From contig JAESSR010000025.1 in the NCBI GenBank assembly GCA_016764015.1, positions 1 to 5,581 of the forward strand: a DNA stretch of 5,581 bases, written 5' to 3'. Source of the stretch: Phycisphaerales bacterium. GTDB lineage: Bacteria; Planctomycetota; Phycisphaerae; Phycisphaerales; UBA1924. Within the stretch, counting starts at the first letter, position 1. Each line of letters starts with the position of its first letter. The position numbers and the translations under genes were made by a program. A model generated the notes under the pieces. That model made no database searches. It saw only the letters and a program-made list of their open reading frames with translations, and was not told the DNA's origin. Shown here one piece after another: positions 1 through 4,639 of the stretch.

Positions 1-237
1 GTGCTGTATCGGCTGTGCACGCTCCCGATTTTGGTGTACATCGGGCGGATTAGTTATGGGTTGTATCTGTATCACTTTCCGATCTACACCTATTTCGATC
101 TTTTCCCGCCGAAACAATCATCGCCTTTGGGTACGATTGCACTGAGTATCGCGCTCACCTTTGTGATGGCGATCGTTTCGTTTCATTTGATCGAGCAGCC
201 GATACTTCGCAAGAAGGCCCGGTTTGCTTTGAGTTGA
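1..237 (+). CDS. Acyltransferase 3 family (OafA/YrhL-like) membrane protein, C-terminal fragment
   Basis: This is the last 78 codons of a gene that begins before the window; the GTG at base 1 is simply an in-frame codon, not a believable start. Residues 14-27 read as a 'YIGRISYGLYLYHFPI'-type segment and residues 64-68 contain 'LIEQP'. This pair is characteristic of the end of acyltransferase-3 proteins, where a late membrane helix carries G-R-I-S-Y-G-L-Y-L and the last helix ends in E-[QR]-P before a basic tail (here RKKAR). Two hydrophobic stretches are visible, about residues 8-32 and 43-62. Known members are multi-pass inner-membrane enzymes that transfer acyl, often acetyl, groups to sugars of O-antigen, peptidoglycan or exopolysaccharide. 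The substrate cannot be told from this fragment. It ends in TGA followed immediately by TAG, 21 bases before a sugar-deacetylase-like gene on the same strand, which fits a shared glycan-modifying operon. Confidence 0.85.
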   Translation: MLYRLCTLPILVYIGRISYGLYLYHFPIYTYFDLFPPKQSSPLGTIALSIALTFVMAIVSFHLIEQPILRKKARFALS

Positions 238-244
238 TAGTTTA

Positions 245-251
245 AAGAAGG
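245..251 (+). promoter_or_regulatory. Shine-Dalgarno sequence of the PIG-L deacetylase gene
   Basis: AAGAAGG lies 7 bases before the ATG at 259. It differs from the AGGAGG core by one base and fixes the start choice. It is the clearest ribosome-binding site among the plus-strand genes of the window. Confidence 0.6.
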
Positions 252-258
252 TATTCAT

Positions 259-999
259 ATGGCACGCATACTCGTCGTTGGCCCGCATCCCGATGATCAA
301 GAACTCGGCATGGGCGGCACCATCATCAAGCTCGCACAGCAAGGGCACGATATTCTGATTCTTGATGTGACCAACGGCGAACCGACGCCGTTGGGATCGC
401 CGGAGATTCGCAAAGGCGAAGCGGCGGCGGCGCTGGAGATACTCAAAGAAGGCGCAACGGGGACCGTCGAGCGGTGGCTGTTGGATTTACCCAATCGGTT
501 TGTCGAGCACACCATCGAGAACCGCCATGCGCTTGCGGGTGTGATCCGCGCCTGGCAGGCAACGATGATCTTTACAACATTCCCCGAGGATGCCCACCCG
601 GATCATCGAGCCGTCACTCGGTGCATCGAGGACGCACGGTTTGATGCCAAGCTCAGTAAGATCGACATGCCCGCACCCGTTGATGCGTGGACCGGCGAAC
701 AAAAAGAACTCGGCCCAACACTGTATCCCAAGTGGTTGTTTTATTACTACGCGACGCATCTGCGTTGGGTGGCTGATCCGAAGTTTGTATTTGATATCTC
801 AGGTGTGCTCGATCAGAAGATGCGATCAATCAAAGCGTACGAAACACAGTTTGTGTTGCCCGAGAAGAACCGCAAGGCGCTTGAATGGATCGAAGCGAGC
901 GCCAAATACTTTGGATCGCGCATCGGCTCCGAAGCCGGCGAGCCTTTCTATACAAAGGAACCCGTCGGGCTAACGGGTTTCGATTCGTTGATGATGTGA
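259..999 (+). CDS. PIG-L/LmbE family N-deacetylase, BshB1-like
   Basis: A complete 246-residue protein of the zinc-dependent PIG-L (LmbE) deacetylase fold. The N-terminus gives a beta strand followed by the metal motif HPDDQE (H10, P11, D12, D13, Q14, E15) and 'GMGGTI' (17-22). The second metal/catalytic motif AHPDH spans residues 112-116, with H113, D115 and H116 visible. 'TNGEPTPLGSPEIRKGE', 'LDLPNR', 'PKWLFYYY', 'KAYETQF' and a C-terminal 'YFG..IG...GEPF..KEP' match the layout of BshB1-type enzymes. BshB1 removes the acetyl group from GlcNAc-malate during bacillithiol synthesis. Other members deacetylate N-acetylglucosamine-containing lipids or glycoconjugates, so the exact substrate is open. 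No signal peptide is seen, so the enzyme is cytoplasmic. It lies 21 bases after an acyltransferase gene, which could also suggest a cell-surface sugar pathway. No bshA or bshC is visible nearby to support bacillithiol specifically. It converges on the pseudopilin gene with a 7-base gap. Confidence 0.93.
   Translation: MARILVVGPHPDDQELGMGGTIIKLAQQGHDILILDVTNGEPTPLGSPEIRKGEAAAALEILKEGATGTVERWLLDLPNRFVEHTIENRHALAGVIRAWQATMIFTTFPEDAHPDHRAVTRCIEDARFDAKLSKIDMPAPVDAWTGEQKELGPTLYPKWLFYYYATHLRWVADPKFVFDISGVLDQKMRSIKAYETQFVLPEKNRKALEWIEASAKYFGSRIGSEAGEPFYTKEPVGLTGFDSLMM
959..979. terminator. Possible hairpin at the convergent gene junction
   Basis: A 7-base perfect inverted repeat, AACCCGT (959-965) and ACGGGTT (973-979), encloses a 7-base loop. 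It lies inside the last codons of the deacetylase gene, about 20 bases before its stop, and just beyond the stop of the opposing pseudopilin gene. It could fold in transcripts of either strand and slow or end transcription where the genes converge. No proper T-run follows it on either strand, and the position is coding, so it is a weak terminator candidate and may be chance. Confidence 0.22.
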
Positions 1000-1006
1000 A
1001 TCAAGT

Positions 1007-1504
1007 TTACCGATTGCTGAAGCGATAGGCGTACCCACCGCCAACGGTTGCGCGGAAGTTGCCAGTATTGAGCACGCCGTCGTCGAGGTAGGCATCGAGT
1101 GCTTGGGCATCGACGATTGAGGGCGCAGGCGTGGTCAATGTTGATCGGATAATAATGAGCACGGTGTTGTTTGTTTTGATATTCTCGTAATCGAACACGC
1201 CTCCGATTGGCGTTGGGGTCGAGAAGAGTTCCTCACCTTGTGAGAAGAGAGCTACGATCTCTGGTGGCACTTTGCCCGGAGCGGTATCCGCGGGCCAGTA
1301 CCCTTTGTTAGACTGGAAGTATATCAATGCTTGTGAGATGCTGTTGATATCTTCGGCAACTGCCACAATCTTGGTCTCATCCTTGGCAGAAGCAAACTTG
1401 GGCGCGACGATCGCAGCGAGAATCCCGATGGTCATGACCACCACGCCGACTTCCAATAATGTAAACCCTTGGGCTTTGTATCGCATCAACTTATACCTCA
1501 TCAT
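1007..1504 (-). CDS. Type II secretion/type IV pilin-like pseudopilin (GspG-like prepilin)
   Basis: A 165-residue protein with a textbook prepilin N-terminus: a short basic leader ending in glycine (G13), then F14-T-L-L-E18, the site cut and methylated by prepilin peptidase. The glutamate is at mature position 5. A single hydrophobic helix follows (about 19-35, 'VGVVVMTIGILAAIVAP'), which anchors the protein in the inner membrane and packs in the pseudopilus. The globular part has 'ALIYFQSNKGYWPAD', the usual helix followed by the G-Y-x-P turn of GspG-like proteins. The tail 'LDAYLDDGVLNTGNFR' resembles pseudopilins that I associate with planctomycetes. The start is uncertain. ATG at 1504 overlaps the preceding small ORF as ATGA; ATG at 1486 has GAGG 9 bases upstream and would leave the compact leader MRYKAQG. 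No other secretion genes are adjacent, so it appears to be an orphan minor pilin or secretion subunit. It is divergent from mgtE. Confidence 0.9.
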   Translation of the reverse strand: MMRYKLMRYKAQGFTLLEVGVVVMTIGILAAIVAPKFASAKDETKIVAVAEDINSISQALIYFQSNKGYWPADTAPGKVPPEIVALFSQGEELFSTPTPIGGVFDYENIKTNNTVLIIIRSTLTTPAPSIVDAQALDAYLDDGVLNTGNFRATVGGGYAYRFSNR

Positions 1505-1701
1505 GACGAATAATCACTTACGCCCTGAGGAGTATCGAGCAAACTTGGGTGTTTGTTGACCCAGATGACGAGAGTCGATGCGCAAAGTGCTGATCGTGCG
1601 CGTTGATTGCGTGATGCAAAGCCATCAATGTCCGAGAACATCATCCCTCGGGGCACACCCTCAGGATTAGGCTGATACGATGGGTGCGTGCCTACATCCA
1701 T
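1501..1701 (-). CDS. Candidate small protein of unknown function upstream of the pseudopilin
   Basis: A 66-codon minus-strand ORF fills nearly all the space between the pseudopilin and mgtE. In its favour: AAGGAG stands 7 bases before its ATG, its TGA overlaps the pseudopilin ATG as ATGA (typical of translational coupling), and the pseudopilin's first ATG has no ribosome site of its own. Against it: the Shine-Dalgarno sequence lies inside the mgtE coding region, any promoter would have to lie there too, and I recognise no family. The predicted product begins MDVGTHPSYQPNPEGVPRG, has only one short hydrophobic run ('LVIWV', near residues 44-48), and has one cysteine. No signal peptide or membrane helix is evident. 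If it is not translated, the region is simply the divergent promoter region of pseudopilin and mgtE. Confidence 0.35.
   Translation of the reverse strand: MDVGTHPSYQPNPEGVPRGMMFSDIDGFASRNQRARSALCASTLVIWVNKHPSLLDTPQGVSDYSS
1673..1681 (+). promoter_or_regulatory. Possible extended -10 promoter for mgtE
   Basis: TGATACGAT fits the extended -10 form TGnTAnnnT. The hexamer TACGAT ends 7 bases before an in-frame GTG at 1688 and 19 bases before the ATG at 1700. Transcription would therefore start near 1688 and give either a leaderless GTG-started message or a leader of about 12 bases. No clear -35 box is seen; an extended -10 can work without one. There is no good Shine-Dalgarno sequence before either start. 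Confidence 0.3.
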
Positions 1702-3076
1702 GACACAACTCCTTGTGCCCGATCTTCAGATCATGATCGACGAGCGGGCGTACCGTGATGTCCGCGATGCGCTCAGTGTATTTGAGCCCGCGGACATCGC
1801 GGACATCCTCGAAGCCCTTATGCTCGAATCTGCGGTCATCGCTTTTCGGATGTTGCCCCGTGAGCTGGCAGCCGACAGCTTTGCCCAGCTCGAACAGGGT
1901 GTTCAAGAATCGCTGCTCGAAGAGTTGGGCACCGAACGATCCGCCCGGGTGATCGAATCCATAGACCCAGACGACCGGGCGGCGATCCTCGATGAGCTGC
2001 CAGTCGAGATTTCGACCAAACTCATCGCCCGGTTCTCGCCTGAGAACCGCAAGGTGACCCAGGCGATCCTCGGGTACGCGCCTGATTCAGTCGGGCGATT
2101 GATGACGCCCGACTATGTTCGCCTGCGCGCCGATTGGGGAATCCACACCGCACTGATGCATGTCCGCCAGTATGGACGAAACGCCGAGACGGTGGACTGG
2201 GTCTTTGTGATTGATGACGAGGGCGAGCTCATTGACGATATCCACATCCGTGACCTGCTCCTCGCAGATCCTGATTCGTCGGTTCGTGATTTGATGGATG
2301 ACGAGTATATTGCACTCTTTGCGATCGATGACCGAGAAGAAGCCGTGCGGATGATGGGGCGGTACGATCGGACCGCACTCCCTGTGGTTGATTCGCTCGG
2401 GCTGCTCGTCGGCATCGTGACGGCGGACGATGTCGCCGATGTCGCCGAAGAAGAGTTCACCGAAGATGTCCAAAAACTCGGCGGCATGGAAGCGCTCGAC
2501 TCGCTCTATACCGCTGCGTCAATCTCCGAAATGTACCGCAAACGAGGCGGGTGGCTTGCCGGGTTATTCTTGATCCAGATTTTCACCATCTCGATCATGG
2601 CCTTCTTTGATGAGGCACTCGATAAAGCCGTTGTGCTGGCGATCTTTGTCCCGATGATTATCGCATCCGGCGGCAACACGGGCACCCAAGCCGCGAGCCT
2701 GCTCGTTCGCGCCATCGCGGTTGAAGATATTCATCTCAATCAATGGTGGCGGATCATGCGCAAGGAACTCCTGACCGGATTGCTTCTGGGATTAACACTC
2801 GCCGCGCTTGGGATAGTGGTGGTCATGCTGCTCTCGCTGACCCCAATACTCGCCACCCCCCACCTCTGGCCTTTGGCGTTTACGGTTTCCGGCGCGGTCT
2901 TCATCATCGTGCTCTGGGGCACACTGATCGGATCAATGTTCCCGCTGATCCTCGATCGACTGGGCTTAGATCCAGCGACCTCATCTTCGCCTTTGGTTGC
3001 GACGCTGATGGATGTGTCGGGGCTGACGATTTACTTCATCGTCGCGATGGTGCTGTTGCGTGGGACGATTTTGTAG
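1700..3076 (+). CDS. mgtE: Magnesium transporter MgtE
   Basis: A complete 458-residue MgtE-family Mg2+ channel/transporter of the inner membrane. Residues 1-130 form the helical MgtE N domain ('FEPADIADILEAL' near 28-40, 'DPDDRAAILDELP' near 89-101). A 'DSVGRLMTPDYVRLRADW' junction leads into two CBS domains, about 137-198 and 199-255, which sense cytosolic Mg2+ in known members. Five membrane segments follow, near 284-303, 309-335, 358-380, 390-413 and 430-455. The hallmark GGNTGTQAA is at 324-332 and 'SSPLVATLMD' at 429-438. D438 aligns with the pore aspartate (Asp432) needed in the Thermus thermophilus protein. Length and domain order are normal for the family. ATG at 1700 is preferred because the protein then begins just ahead of the conserved N domain; GTG at 1688 would add four residues. 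I do not recognise an M-box or other Mg2+ riboswitch upstream. Confidence 0.96.
   Translation: MTQLLVPDLQIMIDERAYRDVRDALSVFEPADIADILEALMLESAVIAFRMLPRELAADSFAQLEQGVQESLLEELGTERSARVIESIDPDDRAAILDELPVEISTKLIARFSPENRKVTQAILGYAPDSVGRLMTPDYVRLRADWGIHTALMHVRQYGRNAETVDWVFVIDDEGELIDDIHIRDLLLADPDSSVRDLMDDEYIALFAIDDREEAVRMMGRYDRTALPVVDSLGLLVGIVTADDVADVAEEEFTEDVQKLGGMEALDSLYTAASISEMYRKRGGWLAGLFLIQIFTISIMAFFDEALDKAVVLAIFVPMIIASGGNTGTQAASLLVRAIAVEDIHLNQWWRIMRKELLTGLLLGLTLAALGIVVVMLLSLTPILATPHLWPLAFTVSGAVFIIVLWGTLIGSMFPLILDRLGLDPATSSSPLVATLMDVSGLTIYFIVAMVLLRGTIL
1709..1714 (-). promoter_or_regulatory. Shine-Dalgarno-like AAGGAG for the candidate small minus-strand ORF
   Basis: CTCCTT on the plus strand reads AAGGAG on the minus strand, 7 bases ahead of the minus-strand ATG at 1701-1699. 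It is buried in codons 4-5 of mgtE, so it may be coincidental. Confidence 0.35.
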
Positions 3077-3082
3077 TATACT
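3056..3082 (+). promoter_or_regulatory. Possible promoter overlapping the mgtE stop, driving a leaderless downstream gene
   Basis: TATACT (3077-3082) matches the -10 consensus at five of six positions and begins directly after the mgtE stop TAG. TTGCGT (3056-3061) is a partial -35 with a short 15-base spacer. The hexamer ends exactly 6 bases before the ATG at 3089, so the expected transcription start coincides with the A of that ATG. No purine-rich ribosome site precedes the start, which is consistent with a leaderless transcript. Confidence 0.33.
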
Positions 3083-3088
3083 TTCAGC

Positions 3089-4603
3089 ATGGTATCCCTA
3101 ATCTACACATTGGTATTGTTGCAGATCGCACCTGCCCTGGCATACACCGAGCCAACAGACAGCCCGCCGCCACCGATCATTCTTAATCTCATCGAACCCG
3201 ACTGGACTTTACTGGACGATGGTAACTGGTCGCCTTGGTTTGTCAACGAAGATGGCGAAACGGTGTGGAATCCGTCAGCGAGTTTTAACGCTTGGATGGA
3301 CACGATCCCCCTAGAAGATAAGGCATGGCCGATTTTGGTTGATCTGCGGTATAAGTATGATGCGTTTTTTTCAAACAATCACTTTGGATTTCTCCCCGAT
3401 ATTGGAGAAGATTTCGACGAGGACGGAGTGGACGATTGGACCCAACTGAGCGTGCTTTTTGAGCAAACCGATATGAAACCGATTATGGGTCAGCTTCTTG
3501 TTGCGATGGACAAGCCAAGGATGGGGTACCCGTTGCTTCTTGGGACAGATCCGTATTCGCGCCGAGTGTTTGAACAATACGGGGTTGATGGATATATCAA
3601 CAACGACGATAGCCCCAATCCCTCACTCATGAGTTGTCCAATTAACAGCCTTGGAGTTATAATCACAGCCGCAAACTTGTCCAAAAGCTACTTTGCATAT
3701 CTGGCCAACAAAGGCGAGATTGACGCATTCACTGAAAACTTCATCATTATGTATCGCGGGAGTTGGCTTGGAAATGAACAAAAACAGTTGATCTCCACAC
3801 TGACAGTTTTCGGTTCTCAATACCGATTTCTTGATCTACTCCGCTGGACTCTTTTTACGCATGGAGGCGAGTTCACAGAAGAACAACTCGTTCAAATCAA
3901 CTGTGTAATTGCAAACTTTACCATCAACCGACTGTCTGTGATCGGCGACCAACTCTTATTCCATGACGCCGCACGCCGGGTATACAACATACCAGAGATG
4001 GTCAAATACTCCGCAAATGATGAGCTTGGTGATCCGCTTTCGACGCCGTATGACCAGTTGCCTGAGATGGCACAAACCATCTTGGCGCTATACGACATGC
4101 CGCTCAACGGTGCTCAAGAATCATCTGAGAGATATCACTTTGATGACCCGAAAAATCCAAAATGGTACACCCAAAGCGAAGACTTTGAAACACTCGATTT
4201 TCCTATGGACCCGATCGGGCGATTACTGCTCGATGTCATGATGCCAGCCGTTGATAAAGCAGCCTCCAGAACGCATCGACTTCGAGCTGATACACAAGCA
4301 ATGCGTTTGGCTATCGCAACACACCGGCACAAACTTCGCCATGGATCCTTCCCAGAAACCATGGAGCACTTCGACCGTGATCTGATTGATTTCGAGTTCA
4401 TCGACCCGTTCGTCGGCGGCGACATGCTCTACCGACTTGATCCCGATATCGGCCCGATGATCTACGCCAGGGGATATGACGGCGACGATGACCAAGGACG
4501 ACATAGAATAGAGATGTTCCTAGAAACAATGAAAGAGGACGGCGATTTTGTCTTTTACCCCAACCCTTGGGCAACACAAGAACATCTCCAAGACGATGAA
4601 TGA
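3089..4603 (+). CDS. Exported protein of unknown function with a Ca-binding-like loop and a planctomycete-type C-terminal module
   Basis: A complete 504-residue protein that I cannot assign to a named family. The N-terminus is a short hydrophobic run ending in 'APALA' (about 1-18), a likely Sec signal peptide, though it oddly lacks any basic residue before the hydrophobic core. Residues 108-116 read D-F-D-E-D-G-V-D-D, fitting the calcium loop pattern DxDxDGxxD of dockerin or thrombospondin type 3 repeats. The middle is acidic, with aromatic and Asp/Asn-rich stretches and no obvious catalytic motif. The C-terminal part (about 394-471) has 'RLRADTQAMRLAIATHRHKLRHGSFPE', then 'DPFVGGDMLYR' (439-449) and 'YARGYDGDDDQG' (459-470). 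This is a layout I associate with planctomycete secreted or envelope proteins and pseudopilin-like tails. It starts 12 bases after mgtE, in the same frame, with no ribosome site. Base composition looks different: a sampled 60-base row (3721-3780) is 42% G+C against 60% for a row in mgtE (1981-2040), so the gene may evolve faster or have another history. Confidence 0.85.
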   Translation: MVSLIYTLVLLQIAPALAYTEPTDSPPPPIILNLIEPDWTLLDDGNWSPWFVNEDGETVWNPSASFNAWMDTIPLEDKAWPILVDLRYKYDAFFSNNHFGFLPDIGEDFDEDGVDDWTQLSVLFEQTDMKPIMGQLLVAMDKPRMGYPLLLGTDPYSRRVFEQYGVDGYINNDDSPNPSLMSCPINSLGVIITAANLSKSYFAYLANKGEIDAFTENFIIMYRGSWLGNEQKQLISTLTVFGSQYRFLDLLRWTLFTHGGEFTEEQLVQINCVIANFTINRLSVIGDQLLFHDAARRVYNIPEMVKYSANDELGDPLSTPYDQLPEMAQTILALYDMPLNGAQESSERYHFDDPKNPKWYTQSEDFETLDFPMDPIGRLLLDVMMPAVDKAASRTHRLRADTQAMRLAIATHRHKLRHGSFPETMEHFDRDLIDFEFIDPFVGGDMLYRLDPDIGPMIYARGYDGDDDQGRHRIEMFLETMKEDGDFVFYPNPWATQEHLQDDE

Positions 4604-4628
4604 ATCGCCTACCACACATTCAATCACC

Positions 4629-4634
4629 TATCAT
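4629..4634 (+). promoter_or_regulatory. Possible -10 element just before the PhoX-like gene
   Basis: TATCAT matches the -10 consensus at five of six positions and ends 5 bases before the ATG at 4640, in the 36-base gap after the preceding gene. A start at or next to the ATG would give a leaderless or nearly leaderless message. There is no Shine-Dalgarno sequence in the gap and no convincing -35 box. Confidence 0.25.
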
Positions 4635-4639
4635 TACAC

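Noticed and set aside
1..3. GTG at base 1 as the start of a 78-residue protein
   Set aside because: The sequence is the end of a much longer acyltransferase family, so the gene clearly continues upstream of the window.
590..973. 127-codon plus-strand ORF within the deacetylase gene in another frame
   Set aside because: It is fully inside a strongly conserved PIG-L reading frame and its product looks like shadow sequence.
1546..1563. Small inverted repeat TGGGT / ACCCA with an 8-base loop in the divergent region
   Set aside because: A stem of only five bases is expected by chance, and no T-run or known operator pattern accompanies it.
1505..1699. Possible Mg2+-sensing leader (M-box riboswitch) upstream of mgtE
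   Set aside because: I could not recognise M-box elements, and the promoter-like TGATACGAT lies almost at the start codon, leaving no room for a leader.
1790..1807. Perfect tandem 9-base repeat GCGGACATC x2
   Set aside because: It encodes ADIADI, which is part of the conserved PADIAD segment of the MgtE N domain, so protein conservation explains it.
2429..2446. Perfect tandem 9-base repeat GATGTCGCC x2
   Set aside because: It encodes DVADVA at the conserved end of the second CBS domain of MgtE and needs no other explanation.
4597..4622. Inverted repeat TGAATG / CATTCA around the stop of the unknown exported protein
   Set aside because: Six AT-rich pairs with a 14-base loop and no T-run do not make a believable terminator.
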